From Lingula anatina (Eukaryota > Brachiopoda > Lingulata > Lingulida > Lingulidae): a DNA stretch of 64,000 nt. Below are positions 35,301 to 49,400 of this stretch, in pieces. Every line of letters begins with the position of its first letter. Positions within the stretch are counted from its first letter, which is position 1. The stretch spans positions 6,642 to 70,641 of the forward strand of contig NW_019776106.1 of the NCBI RefSeq assembly GCF_001039355.2, read 5' to 3'. Position numbers and translations under genes: made by a program. Under the pieces are notes generated by a model. The model did no database searches and had not been told where the DNA came from. It saw only the letters and a program-made list of their open reading frames with translations.

Positions 35301-38300
35301 AGATTTTACTCTTTTACTTTTAACAAAATGATGTAATCAAAATATTGGGGGGGGGGGAGAAGTCATATTTTCTGACTTTTCAGTAAATGGTAGTCTCATC
35401 CCTGCTTTGAAATAAACCAGCTGTTTGCAAATCCTGGTTTGAGATGCACCTGCTGAGAGGAAAGACAAACTGTCACATAATTTCAAAAGGTGCATCAGAA
35501 AAAAGGGGATTACTCTGCCATGTGATAATTACCAGCAGATCGATAGAAAGTCCAAAGGTGCCAGATGTTTGATGCAAGATATTCCCAGAACACCGTTTTC
35601 TTGGTATTTGGATGTAGTGATAGTTAATTTCCAGTGATGCTCTCACAGGAGCATGTCTTCAATTATTGCAATTTTTCTTCTTGTTTTGTGTATTCTATTT
35701 GCCTTTATCTATTATTCTAATTTATTGTCCCTTGTTTGTGAAGGTATGGATCAATAAAGCAATGCTATGTTAAACCTATCCAACTACATATCTATTTCAA
35801 GTCCTCCATTAAATGATGTAAATAGTTATAATGGGGTCAACTTTTTTCTTCAATTATATGAATCTTTGTTTCATCAAGAACTGGTCATAATTAAATAGAA
35901 CCTCTTGTAAAGTTTGTAAGACAAAGGAGCTTTGGACATTTCTCTGGTCAGTCCTGTCCGTATAACATTACCAATTTGAAAAGATTTGATTTTTAGCTTG
36001 CTTTGCTGTAAGCACAAACACATAAATACAGAAATTAATCAATCATTTAATTGATTCCAATTCTGTGCCTTAAATGAGGTGTTCCTAGGAGATTCTGACA
36101 AAATCAATAACTGAATCTATCACACACGTAGGCTAGCCCAAAGTAATTTTCCCTTCCTTCATCTCACATGCCAGACAACTTCATTACTATTCAACATTAC
36201 TTGCACTTTTACTATTATTTAATTGGTCAAAATAGATCACATTAGAAGAATTAGGGTGAAATTCTGGATACTCAGGCAATATTTTACTTGCCCTTCAGTT
36301 TTATATCTACATATACTACACTAACTACATATATACTTTTATTACAACTTCCATACCCTAAAATCAGAGGAATTCAACAACTGCTATTAGATCACTAAAT
36401 CATAAAATATAAAGATAAATGATAATAATTTCAAATAAAATATTTTGATTGAAAATATCCCTTGTTTGTTAGTAAGCATCCAATTAATACATACATGATT
36501 AAATAATAATAAATACCATCTATTCCAAAATATTCTTTGGTGTTCAAGAAGATAATTTGATTAAAAAGTTGAGTATGTTGACGTACAAGATCAAAACTGA
36601 AAATGTGCTTGCAAGTAAAAATGAATTAATTCTCCTAGAATGCAGAATCTTAAGAAGTGTTCAGAAATCAACTTTTAGTTTAAAAACAGAAAATAATCAT
36701 GAATGATATATCTGCTCTAATGTCCTGTCCTTCCATGTAAAACAATTTACAACTACACTCATTTGAAAATTAAGAATGGACAATCAATAGGATAATATTG
36801 ATTATTGACATTTAACCCGCTTTGTGTGGCTGATGTATATGCTCATAGATAAAAATCCATTGTGAACTAGGAGTGCAAATGAGATTTGATAATCTGTTTA
36901 TTAATAGTTATATAAGACAGTCATCAAATCTGGCCATTTTTAGTTTTGACTTCCTGCAACATAACTAGATTTTTTATTTACATTTGATTAGGGTGAAATC
37001 TTTATTCTATCATTTATATCAAAGGTAAATCTGGGCATCAAACATTCATGAAAGTGTTGTAGTATTAGTATGCCACTTACCTTGCTAAATGGTAGATTTT
37101 ATGGGTGTACTGTCCATCACCAATCTTGGTATTATCATAAAGTACTTCAGAGCTATCTTGGTAAGGCTCATTAACCACAACTTCTATACCCTCTCCCCCT
37201 CCTGTCTCATTCTTACTCGCCTCAGCTACAGAGTACAGCTGTCCCACATGGTACTGAAATCAATATGTATCTATGTCATTCTGGATTCTTCTTTAATTGT
37301 TCAATTATAATTGATTTCAATCATTCTGCATTATGTTTATAATTAACATTTAATATAAATTCATTGTTACACAGCACATAACTTAACATAATGGCCCACC
37401 ATTTGACAGTTTGCAAACAATCTAAGACTTTTTTCAAAGTCATATGTCTAGGAAATAAGTAATCAATGTGCTAGTTACAGAGATTTAAACCTACAGATAT
37501 CCGATAAGAAGAGGAATCTGTCACTGTTTATTATCATATTTATCACGCATATTACTTCTATTTGCATCAAGACTGATAAGGCAGTACAATTTGACACAGT
37601 GCTACAGTGCAGAGTAAGGCACCTCGTGAAACTTCCACATGCTTCCACCTTGCAGACCAGAAGCAAACCAAGTTATTGATAAGGCCATGATTTTGCTGTC
37701 TCCCTTTGACCTTGATTCAAATTATAGATTAAAGTTAGTTATTTTTATACTTACTTTATTTCATACCTACTATTGAATTTCTCCAAACTAGAATTAACAA
37801 TTCACTCTGCTAATTTTTTTCGATCGCGATCGACATTGATATAATAATTAACTTAGTACGAGTAATGGGTCAAATAAGATGTACTTCTGATAGTCCATAT
37901 AGCACTCAAGTTTATAATTTTCTAACATCATTTTTTCTATCAGTTGAATATGGGAAATAAAAGCTCTTGTGAATGATAGGGATATAGATATAGAACCAAA
38001 TATATATCCAATATACTGAACTGGTCATTAAATGTTCAATTCAAAAGGTACCGCTGCTGTAGGCAACATATAGAACATTATCATGATAGATAACAATCCA
38101 TTAGAACCACCCAAAATGGCATAGCTAGATAATTTCCAGCTACTACGTTGGCCCCTTATTGTCCACATCATACAATGTTAACTTCACTTAATATAGACAG
38201 CAATTTGTTTACAGTAAAAGGTAAGATATGTTTTGGCTTTAAAATTCAATTATTGTCATTAATAATATTATCATTATTTTACTCACTTCATTATCCATTT

Positions 38301-39207
38301 GGTAAATTATTATATGACTAAAAACAAAAGGTCTGGGGGATCCCATAACATGCTATGCACTTCTGAATTACAATAAACCCCCCAACATAAGTGTTTTAAA
38401 AAACCATTAACTTGAAACACAATATGTACAATGTAGTAATACATCACATTTCAAGCTAAGTGAACCACAACATAAAAAACCTATTGAGCATATTCTGGGA
38501 AAATGCCCCACCCAAAAAATACTATATTTGCCAATGTACAAATTATTAAAAGTTAACATTCACACAAACCACAACAAAAATTCCAGTTAACTCTAAAACA
38601 GTAGCTATGGTAACATTAATGCTTTTTTTAAATATAACATTTATAAATAATAATCTTTATTTTTTCGAAACCATCCGTTTGGCCTTGGGTATAGATTTTC
38701 GGTAGGTATTTTTCAAAAAATAGATCAACCTAACTAATGTACCGGGTCAATATCATATGCATAATTCAATACCAAAACTTTTGAAATATTTCGAAGTCAA
38801 TGCCAGTAAACAGTTACTATGGGAACTCGGTGACTTATTGATTCCAACACTCACCTCTTCCACTGAGAGGGGAAGTACAATGCGGCTGAAAAATAAACAA
38901 CACAAAATTTTGATAGTTTAGAAATGAACATTTCACAAATAGAGCCAAATATCAATGTAGTATAACTGTGAAACAGTACCAGCAATTAAAGCACGCTCAC
39001 ACTAGCATCTATCTCACTCAGTGACTCACCGAATTCACTTCTTATTTCGCATTCATTCATTGTCAACTATTGTAAGATGTCTTAAGGGCTACCTTACTTG
39101 TTTTAAACCTAAACTGATACATTTTAATATCACTGTTTCATCAGGTTTAACTGAGATTGAAACAGCAACCGGCCACAATATAGTACTTACAATTCCTTGA
39201 TTAACAT
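32348..39207 (-). CDS. Class I phosphatidylinositol transfer protein (PITP alpha/beta type)
   Basis: Coding exons on the - strand, 5' to 3': 39207-39191, 38885-38855, 37253-37081, 34797-34698, 34173-34099, 33832-33752, 33030-32953, 32748-32653 and 32470-32348, giving 258 codons to the last resolved junction. The peptide starts [21 protein letters not shown] and continues [41 protein letters not shown] and [11 protein letters not shown]. It then reads [18 protein letters not shown]. These are hallmark segments of soluble PITPs, which exchange phosphatidylinositol and phosphatidylcholine between membranes. Family members are about 270 aa, so a short final exon of a dozen or so residues is missing from my model; reading through the exon 9 donor gives an unrelated 33-residue tail. 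The junction after exon 4 uses a GC donor. It is head-to-head with the membrane protein gene at 39658. Confidence 0.93.
34483..34624 (+). mobile_element. Diverged MITE family B copy with G-homopolymer, PITP intron
   Basis: Begins CAGGCCAGTAGCCAGCAATT, followed by a run of about 23 G (34509-34531), and ends near 'ttttctggcta'. The interior matches 4425-4594 ('aagtagatcaaattttatcc' against 'cctagatcaaattttactc'). It lies about 75 bp from PITP exon 4. Confidence 0.75.
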
Positions 39208-39657
39208 CTTTCCTGCCTTTCACGGGGTGGAACAAATGACGTCATAAGCTGAGGGCTCTACGGGCAAACCGACTAAGGAAATTTTCAATTTATTTTGGAG
39301 AATGAATATCATCAATGTCACTTATGATAAGATAGGTAAATAATTTTAAAGAATATATTGAGTATTTAATTCTCTTTTGCACTAAATATTCCACTTAATC
39401 GTAATTCCGCATTTTTGTTCAGGTCAAAGTCCAAGCTTTTCTTCTCTCCGCGTAAAAGCCTCTGTTTAGATGACCTTATTTTTAATGTTAAAGTGAGTTT
39501 CATTTTTTAAGTTATTATTCAGTTGAATATCACTCTGAATATCACTTTGATACACTTATGGATGAATTAGATGCTGTGAAAACTCTTGCAACTCAGTATA
39601 TGACCATTAAGTCTCATTAAGTATTGAGCTGGGTTTTTCTTGGATGCAGACGTAAAC
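39208..39657. promoter_or_regulatory. Shared upstream region of PITP (-) and membrane-protein gene (+)
   Basis: The two start codons are 450 bp apart and point away from each other, so one short region must hold both 5' UTRs and promoters. No TATA box is evident. A three-codon ATG frame (39644, ATG-CAG-ACG-TAA) overlaps just ahead of the + strand start codon at 39658. Confidence 0.5.
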
Positions 39658-42094
39658 ATGGCAGCTTCCGGTCTGGAGATGGTCACTTGTGCATTTTTCC
39701 TAGTTTTTGATGTGTTAGCAGTCTATGGAGGACGGAAATCACTTACTGAATCATGGCACAAGATCATTTTACGTGACAATACCTTGGTACATGCTTATTC
39801 TCGTTATTACGATTGGAATCTAACCAACTGGGTCAAGAGTTTGAGTGCCACATCACTTGCCTGACATTGGCTGACAAGATTTCAGCGAACCGTTTGCCTC
39901 TCTATCTGCAGCATTCCTATATATTTTTGAATAACATAACATAATGATATGACGTGCTTGCCATGAAGTCAAAAGTTAATTTATTTAACAGTGTGCATTA
40001 AAATGTAGCTGTTTGAAGTAATAAAGATACAATCCAAAAATATCCTTTTTTCAGTCAGATTGATAATATTTATTTTGTAATGTGCACAGTGCGTATAATT
40101 TTTTAATCAGTTTTAATATGTTGGGAACTTGAAAATGAGTACTCTTCTTTTTCACAGGTGAAACCAGAGCATATATCAGAGTTCAAACCAAGGGCATTTC
40201 CATACCACATTGTCAACAGGATACCCCCACCGGTTCTCTCCAGCAGTCAAAATGCACATTATGAAACATATCACAAACATAGAACTACTTTTATGAAAAG
40301 GAAAAGAGGTGCAATAATGAATCAATTACTTTTTAAACGTAGGACTAGGGATGTCAATTCAACTGAAGAACAAGTATCAAAGGGCTCTTTAAGACAAAGC
40401 AATGTTTCCAACTGGCAAATCTCCAATGATTCACAACCAGACCATAGTTTTGATAAGTCCAAGCAAATTAACATATCTAGTACTATAACAACTACAGTGG
40501 TCAGTCCAGTGCCATCCACCACAATTGCACTGACTGAAACCACCATTCCTGCAGCAATTTTGAATACTTCAACTCCTAAAACTGTGCCGGTAAAAACATT
40601 GACTAGTGCAATGGTAGTGCCAAGTACTCCAAACCATGCTACAGCGTTAAGGACAACAACTGAAGGCAGACCAACAGAAATTGAAATACACATACCTACA
40701 GTTAAACTAAATGCAAGTAGCACAGTACCCAGCAATTCCTCTCAGGGACTACACAAGTTCTTTTTCATTAAATATAGGTACAGTATGCTTCAACTTTTTA
40801 CTGAAAAAAGCAAAACTAAGTTTTAAAGAACTAGATATTATAGATAATAAGGTAATTTGCAAATTACTTTTCTATTGAAAGCAAGTTTAGAACACTGATA
40901 TAAAAGTAAAAAAAGACATTGCAGAATTTGTTCACATATCCTATTTTACAAGGTGATAACAGTCCAAAGAATTAGTTAGTACTTTTTCTTCTTAACCAGC
41001 ATACCAAAATCTCGGGTAAAACATTTGCACCTATCGTAAAATGATTTTAAAAAATTTTATATTTTTTAATTCAGGAACAGAGATTCTTTTACCTCCACAG
41101 CCTGTTTAACTGGATTACTTATGTTACTGTTTGTTGGAGTGTGGTATACAAAAATGTGGCAAAAGAGAGTTATTCCATACGAAAATCATGATGAATCCAT
41201 GAATTATGTCAGTGTCAGAGGTATGTGCAATTATATTTAACAAATAATAGCCTTGTAGCCAGTAGACCTGGGTTTTGAACCTTTCATAAAAAGCGAAGGT
41301 GAAAAGAACTTGCAATAAATTGGGACATGCTAGGTTTTAGATTAATATACCATTTTTTATTGTTTCTTAAAACATTTTGTTTTCTTTTATATTTAAAAGT
41401 CAATGACAGAAATGTTCACTTGTATTGTTAGGTTTGATAGGGTAAGTAAGATGTTCTTCATTGGCAGAAGAATAATGGATGTGTCCATCTACACACAACC
41501 AACTCAAAAAGTTTTCATCACCTCATAAGCATTCCCACTGGGTTTTCAATTTATTCTTTTATTATTATTTTAAAAAAATTTTTCCCACAATCTGATTTCA
41601 TTTTCAAAAACATAAGGCTTTTGGTTTTCAGACTTGATATATCCTAAGATATATCCTAAGAAACCTAAAATAAGAGTATATTAGCACATTTTCCAGGTGG
41701 AGAGCATATTAAAATTTTATGTTACTCTAATTATGTCAGAGTTGCGTGTATGTGATAAATTTTGAATAAAGCAAGGTATATTTGTAATATTTTAGCTTTA
41801 TTATATATTTCACATTTTCAGATATATACCAATTCCATATACACATATCTTAAAGCATTACAGAGATTTTTATAATGCTTAACTCGGCAAAAAAAAATAA
41901 TAATTTCAGAAAATTTCAATAAATCTCTTGGGTTTTTTTTTTCAGATATTATAAAGAGCAAAGCCAGATTTCTGCCCATGTTCAGAAAGAAAGTCCGTTG
42001 GCTGAAAAGAAAGAAAAAAGGTCCAAAGGCAGCAATGAAACCACTCTTAGCAGCATCTTCTGACAGTGAAGAGGATCTCTATACACAGATCTGA
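39658..42094 (+). CDS. Unrecognised single-pass membrane protein with mucin-like ectodomain
   Basis: Four exons join in phase: 39658-39786, 40158-40777, 41075-41220 and 41946-42094, giving 347 aa. ATG 39658 sits in a good context (aacATGGC). Residues about 8-24 are hydrophobic (MVTCAFFLVFDVLAVYG) and may be a signal peptide. Residues 44-255 are an extracellular region with two dibasic stretches (MKRKRG, FKRRTR) and then a Ser/Thr/Pro-rich tract with several NxS/T sequons. A transmembrane helix lies at about 258-276 (ACLTGLLMLLFVGVWY). The 70-residue cytoplasmic tail is strongly basic (RKKVRWLKRKKKG), then acidic (SSDSEED), and ends YTQI, a fit to the YxxPhi sorting motif. I know no matching family. 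An AATAAA at 43288-43293 could serve it. Exon 1's donor (TTG/gtacat) is weak, so the N-terminus is the least sure part. Confidence 0.65.
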
Positions 42095-43460
42095 TACAGT
42101 GCCTTCCATTGGCAGTTCATGCTAATGGATATGGCCCATTAGATGATCTGCTTATAATGACTGTGATATTCTTCTACATGCAATAATCCATTTTGTGCAA
42201 AAAAGACGTTTTTCTTTCATTAGTCCCTATTACCTTAAAAACCATTGACATTCTAACAAAAACATTGAAATTACCATCTTCAAGGACATACCTCTGTCAT
42301 ATGCCTAAAATCCATGACAACTAGACAAAATCATAGTTTAAAATGCTTAAGAGACCATATATATATAGAATGAATATTTGTAATTAGGGCAGTGGACTGG
42401 AAAGAGATGATGGCAGGAACAGGTTTCATATGGGCTAGTTCCCTGCCATATTGCCATTATTTGTAAGAAACTTAATATTAAGATAATTTTGATAATTTAA
42501 TGGCTATGGGAATATAGTATACAACTAACATTGTGGGAGTTACCTGTGATTGTCAGTTTTTTATCAGTCAAAATCCACTTTGTATGTCAAGTATTCAGAA
42601 TCCATCTGAATTCAACATTTAGATTTTATTCATTTTAATTTACTGAAGGAAGCTGTAGTCAGGAGCTTGTGTATGCCTTTGCCCATCTCTATTGGATTAA
42701 TTAATTGCGTGAATATCAATTTCCTTGGCCAAAAAGTTTGTTTTTTGCATAAAGATGGAAACCTAAAGTAATCCAACTTAAAGGTACACTCCATGAGATT
42801 AACCTGCCAAAACTGATTTTCCTGGGAAAATAAAGTTTTCTCCTGCCAGCGAGTCATTTATTGGTACCTCCCTGAACTTTGATACTGAAAAAAAAAAAAC
42901 ATTTTATGGGGTTGAATAAGTTTTAATGTTTAAGGTTTTATAAGCTGCGGATGGCAAAAAAAAAAGCATTTTGGGGATTTCCAAATCCATGGATTGTACC
43001 TTTAATATTTAAGGTTCATTTTCAAAATAATATTCCAAACTATTCAAATTTGATTCCAATGTAAAATCACATTAATTTTTTTTATTTGTGGGCAAGATTA
43101 ACAATAATAAAACCTTAAAAAGATAAATGAAGTACAAGGTCATTAGTTTCATCAGAATGCATTTTATGCAGTACATGTTAATTTGATGTGCAATTAATAT
43201 TCCATGATAACCATGTTCACAGGAAAGAAAATTGTTCATGGTGCTCTGTACATCACATTTCAAATGTATATATACATTTTTATTTGCAATAAACATTTAA
43301 TTAATATAATTACTTTCTCTCAAATTTAGTGAGATTTATTCTATTAACTTATGTGTAGTCAGACATATATTTCAGTTGTAGGATTGATATTCAGTTTTAC
43401 TACTACTTTAAATACAAACAGCTGACAAACAACTACTGAACACTAAAATTTAATACTGTC
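42095..43460. other. Convergent intergenic region, membrane protein/moonraker
   Basis: This is 3' sequence of two convergent genes: a + strand AATAAA at 43288-43293 and, for the - strand gene, TTTATT at 43335-43340 about 120 bp beyond the moonraker stop. The 3' UTRs may overlap if the + strand signal is used. No other gene is seen. Confidence 0.55.
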
Positions 43461-46400
43461 TTAAAATTCAGATCTATCACTTTTGTTATCAGCAATCTCC
43501 ATTACTTCAGATATTGACTGCACTCCTGCAGAGGAAGTTTGAGAATAGTTGTCTTTTTCCTTAGCAGAATGTCTGCCTGACGCCTTGGATTTATTTTCTA
43601 GTTTTTCTTCAACGTGATCATTATCTTGTGAATAGCTTGCATGTGACCCTATCTCATATGGTGTCTGTCCATCCTGATAAGGAGAAGCTGCACTGGAATG
43701 CAATGGTGATTTAATGTCTTCAGATCTTTTCGACTGTGAACTTGTTCCTGATAGTGATTTGAGGACTTCCTTCACATCTTTTGACCTGCTACTCTGTGAC
43801 TTCTCCGATTTAGATTTCCCTGATTTTTCAGACTTAGATTTCTCAGACCTCTTAGACTCGTCCTTCTCAAGGTTCTCCTTTTTTGAACTTTGATTGTGAG
43901 AACCAGCCGACTTGTCCAATTCACCCATGGACATCTTACCACTGAGACTAGAATGAGAAGACTTGCCTTTTGAGTCACCCTTGGATGAATGAGAATAGGT
44001 TGACACAGAGGTTGGGGATCTGTCTGTGTGTGACTGCTTCAAATACTCTTCATTTCTACTGCCCTCTTCAGTCGAGTTGTTGGGCCATTTAAATTGCTTT
44101 GCTTTTCTCTCTTGGCGTAGATCGTCATCTTGCTCTGCAGATTGCTTCTCCCCTTGGAAGTTGGGGTGTAGTTTTGACTGGACCTGCACCTCCTGACTTA
44201 CTAGAGGTGGTCTGGTTACTGGTGGAGCAGCAAATTCTGTACTGAACACATAACCTGCTATCTCACTGTTGATGTTGTCCAGTTCCTGAGCAACTCCTTC
44301 TACACAGCTGTCCACAATCTCATCAGCAATGCTGAAATATTGTACAACAATTACATCTTAAATGTATGTGTTGTGTTGGATATATTAACAAAGTAGTAAG
44401 TGCAAGTCATGCACATATGTAAGAAAGTATAAAATATATAATTAGATTTTGTTAAATGTATTTTATGCAGATGAATAAAAAGTAACCATTTTTTAACTTA
44501 AAGAAAAGTGGTACAATGATATATCTTACTCCTCAACCAGTTTCCATGGGTCAAATTTACCAACAGCCTGGTGTGATACTCGTTTTAGATGCCTTTCAAA
44601 CTGTTCTCTGTATTCTTTGATACTCTCCACCTGTTCTTGTGGCATATGCAACTTTACTTTGTTTATTGTTGGTGCTATCGAACCCTCCTTTTGTTCCCAT
44701 GTCATCTGAGATAATCTATGTGCAGCATCTCTGTCTTGGGTTTTCTTGGTGAAGACGATAAGATCTTTTAGGTTGCTCCTCTCTGGAGTGCTGCTGAAAA
44801 GATGAATAAATATTCACATTAAGATTAAAAACACATTTAGTGTTTATAGCCAGGAAAAAGATAACAGTTCAATAAGTTGGAAGATTAATTTTGATCTAAC
44901 TGAATAAAAACATTAAGATATGCTGGAAAAAGAGCCAAATTATTACTGCAGCATCATCATGCATCCTGATTGAAAAATCAATGCACTCTACATCCTGCAC
45001 TAATGGGTTAAAAAAACAAACTAACTAACCTTTGCCTACGAGTCTGTGGTACAGGCTGCAGGAAAGCCATGGCCTGCCGTCTCTGTTGCTCCTGGTCAGA
45101 CTTGCTGACATGAATAGGAACTGGGTGCTGTGGCAGCACAGGTACATCTTCTATAAGATAATCATTCTAGCTTCAGCATGCAAACACAATATAAGTAAAT
45201 CTACATACTTCCTGTTCAGATTATGTTATTATGTTGTATTCTAGGTTAAAGTGGCAATTCTTAGATATCAAGCCTAGTGAAAAACGGTACTGAAAAACAG
45301 ACAATCAAGCCTTTAATTGTATGGCAGTTACCTATTTCTTCTTCTCTAGAGGCTGCATCATTGTAATCAACTGTTGTCCATCTTCTCCTAATTTCGTCTC
45401 TTTCACTCTGAAAATGAATATCAGGTTATAGCATGGTAGAAGTGTCTGTGAAATAGGTACCTACATTTTTTACCCACATTGTACCTGAATTAGATTGATA
45501 TTGGTTAAGTAATAAAAATTCGTGTAGCAAGTCCCTGGATATAGCTCATGCAGTATACTACACACACAGGTATAACAGCTTAACAGATGTGACACAAACC
45601 TCAATTTGTTCTAGCCTGTGAAGCATGCTTTCCAAGTTAGAGTGCCTTTGTCCTTCCATTTTTTTATTCGTTCTGATGTCCTCTAGTTCCTCTGCAGTAT
45701 CACGGATAATATCACTCAAAATCATGTCACTCAAAATGTCAGTATTCACTTCCACCTAAAATGTCAACAACATCAACAACAAAAAAAATAATATTCTGGG
45801 TTGTTACAGTTAAAGTAACCCAAGTGCTTGTATATAACAAATCAACATTTGACCAAGTACTGAAAATAAAAGCTAGTGGCAATGGGGAAAACCTTTCATT
45901 CCTGAAGTCAGCCTTACCTGTTCTGTGATTTTGTCTGACAGCCGGTGTCTAAGAGACTGCTGACTTAACCTCTGCTCTGCTGCATGAGTTTCCGATATTT
46001 CCTCAGTGAGAGAAAATAATACAATTATCTCAAAAATCAATTAGAAAAATTTGAGGCACAGGAAAAACTGCTTGGACATCAACACATAAAACAACATCAT
46101 TGTTATCAACAGCTTTCTAAATTAATATCAACCTTTTGTAATGAAATTGGCACGTCTAACTGGCAAGATCTGTTATAAAGTATAGCACCTATCTCTACCA
46201 CAGTATAGATGTGTAGTGTTGATGTTTGCTTTTACTAGGCATGATGCTTCAGTTACCTGGGCTTGCTTTAGTAATGGCTGTAATCTTCTCCTAATTTCAG
46301 CCTCAGCTTCAGATACCAGTTCTCTTGCCTGTTGTCTTTCGGCTCTAATAAATAATAAGTTGGATGGTTCAGTGGCTTAAGAAACTTTCAGTAGTTTCCT

Positions 46401-49400
46401 ACTTAAGTTCAAAACAAGTATTAAATGATAAGTAAACATCCCATAAATTTACCTGGTCTTTCTGAAGCGATCAAGCTCTAAGTGTCTGGCCATCTCTGTA
46501 TTTCTGGTCTGCCTAGCAGCTTCTCTATCAAGCCACAGTTGTCTAGAAGTGAAAATATCCATCTAATTGAATGTTTTATTTCATCTGTGCAGTTTTTATT
46601 TTTTTAATGTTAGTGTGTGCTTCTAACAAAACCTTCTGAGACCAGAAATCATCTTAATTTGGGGAAGTGAATCTAAAGAAAACCAGACTGACAGTTGGTC
46701 TGGAGTTTTTGACCAATTCATTTTGTCTACTTTCACCCAAGACAAAGTAGACAATAGTAGTTTAGTACAATTATCAAATATTGCATCTGTCTTATTTCAA
46801 ATTTAAAGGAATTGTTATTACTTCAGATCATTAACACTCTGATCTGAGTCAACGATTTAGGGTTTAATCCTGGAATGAAGTAGACCTGATATCAAATAAC
46901 AAATTATTAAGGATCTTCTACTGCACCTTAGATCTTTTAAAACCAATATCAATCAATTTGTATATTTGGTGATATCAGTTGTGACCACAACTAATGACAA
47001 ATTTAAACTGCCTGGTTTGTGGATAAATAACTATTCATCAAGTTACTTCCCCTAAGTCATAGGATTGCATGTTTGTCTTTACTTAAAATCAGAGCATACA
47101 TATCAGAAGACAAGATCTGTAAAATGAAAATTATTTTCTTTCTGTTGAAGACAATTTGCTTCTGCAAGTGAATCGATCATGGTAGTACCTTCTAATTTCT
47201 CTTTCTCTGTATGGAGTCATTGGGTTTCTTAAAATTGGTCTTGGGCTTCTCTCATCCAGCCATGGCCTTCTCTCTCCTAATCGTGGACTCCTGTCTCCAA
47301 TTCTGGGACTCCTGTCAGAAGACAGGCTTCTAGGTCTGGGATAGTCCGGATATTCTCCTCTGTGCATGTGTCTCTCTGGACTTGCTGGTGCACTTGAGCT
47401 TCTGTAAGAACAAAACATTAACACTTCATAGACAGAACAGTACAGGGCTACAAATAGTATCTAAGTCAAGAATAATATGTATATACCAATGCTCTTTAAG
47501 CAAATTCAGTGATACAACAAGAACATATTGATAGGACAAAAAAGAACACGTCCACTTCCTAAAATACTTTATCCATACCTAGGAGAATGTGCACTGCCTG
47601 TTCTATCCCTATACTGCCGAGGAGAGTGAACTACTTTGGCTCTAGATGCGTATGTGTGTTCAGCAAAATGTGCCTGGTTTAAAATTGGTGCTGCTTGATG
47701 CTGTGCCTGTATTCTCTGTGTCTGAAAAAAAAAACGGGACTGATAAAGAAAGTTATGAGTTGGGAGATTGACCTACATTTGACTATTTTTTACCACTGAT
47801 ATTCGGACTGCAACTGATGAAGCCTTCAACAGTCCCTCACAAACCTTTTCTATGAAGATTTTTGTTCAAACGCAACTTGCATAGTCCACCACAGCATATA
47901 CAGATTGTTTAAATTTGGCAACTTACCTGAAGTTTAGACGGAAGCAGTACACTTTTCTTAACAGATCTTGTTTGACCTGCTCTCACTCCAGCACCTCTAT
48001 CTCTTATATCAAAAGGAGCATTCCAAGTTTCACCACCAATACCAGTAATATCTTCTTCCCCAAGTCCTCTTCCTGACTGCTGCCATGGCCTTCTTTCATG
48101 ACTTATAACTTCTTTCACTAGTGGATTTACTGGTCTTTGATCTCTGGCAGGATTATTTCTAGAAGCTCTTTCCAGGGCCTCAATGCCAGCTCTTAGAACT
48201 CTATCACGATCAGGGGTATCATCAACATCTATGGAAGTGATAATAAAGAGAGAGCTGTAGACTGCTTTAAGAGAAATGTTGTTTGACTATACTATAAACT
48301 AAACAATATTTAGGATGAGGTAGTATTCTGGAAAATGTTATACTGAACAATTTGAAGACTATTCTTAAACTATACTTAATGAGATTTCATAAGACAGTAC
48401 ACATTTTTAAAAGAGAGTAAGAAACTGCTTTACTTACCTCTCCATCTCATGTCTTGTCTTAGTCTTGCCACAGTGGCAGGTCCTATTCTGGCTGACATGG
48501 CCTCTTCTTCTCAAAAAGACAAAAAAATATCAAGTTTGATATGGTATTGGCTATTGCACAGTTTCTTTGCTACTAATATCCATAACATTATAATATCCAA
48601 TTCATGTTATGTTTGTTTGAAGGTATGTTTGGAAAACACAGAAGGTGCTGAGTAGCTGCATTTACCTGGAAACAACTGCCTACTGACAGGAGAAATTTGT
48701 TTCTCAGACTGATCGCGTAATGCTCGCCTTGCCTTTGGAGACAGTGGGGAAGACTGGAGTTCTTTTTCAATAGACTCATTTAAATCCTAAAAGAAAAAAA
48801 AAACTTTAAGCCACATTGTTCTGATATCAATACTACCACAAAGAGGACATACAATTAAACATTGTGAATAAAGTTGTGCAATTCAAATTCCATTCATATT
48901 TCGTTTCTTTACTGACTTGTCATTTCTAAAGTCAGTAAATAAAACTTGACCGCTATAAACTCATTCACTTGTTTTTCTTGCTCGGTGAAGTGTTAGACAA
49001 AAATGACAAAATTCCATTCATATCTTGGCGAATACTTTGTAAAAAAGCATTAGCAGACCTTAAAGCACACTTGGAAGCAATAATCAATGTAATATTACCC
49101 CTGCTTGACCCAGTATGTTCTTGACCACATCTGGCACCCCAGACTCTCCTCCAACTTCAAGCTCTGCACAGCAAAGTGAAAGCTGTCGTATCAGCAGGGC
49201 AAGTTCTTGATACAGTTTTGGCATGCCATGACGGGTTTCTTCTTCAGGTAGATGATTTACATAGGCCTGTATAGCCTTCACCGCACCACGGTGAGCTGCA
49301 GCAAGACGATGGAGTGTCCGGCTCTAGAACCCAACAACCAATAGGTAAATTTCATCATATCATATTGATCAAATTAGTATATATCCATTCTTATCTTATT

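Noticed and set aside
40322-40735. 137-codon - strand ORF, hydrophobic
   Set aside because: Antisense to the Ser/Thr-rich exon 2 of the membrane-protein gene; the + strand frame is supported by splice phases.
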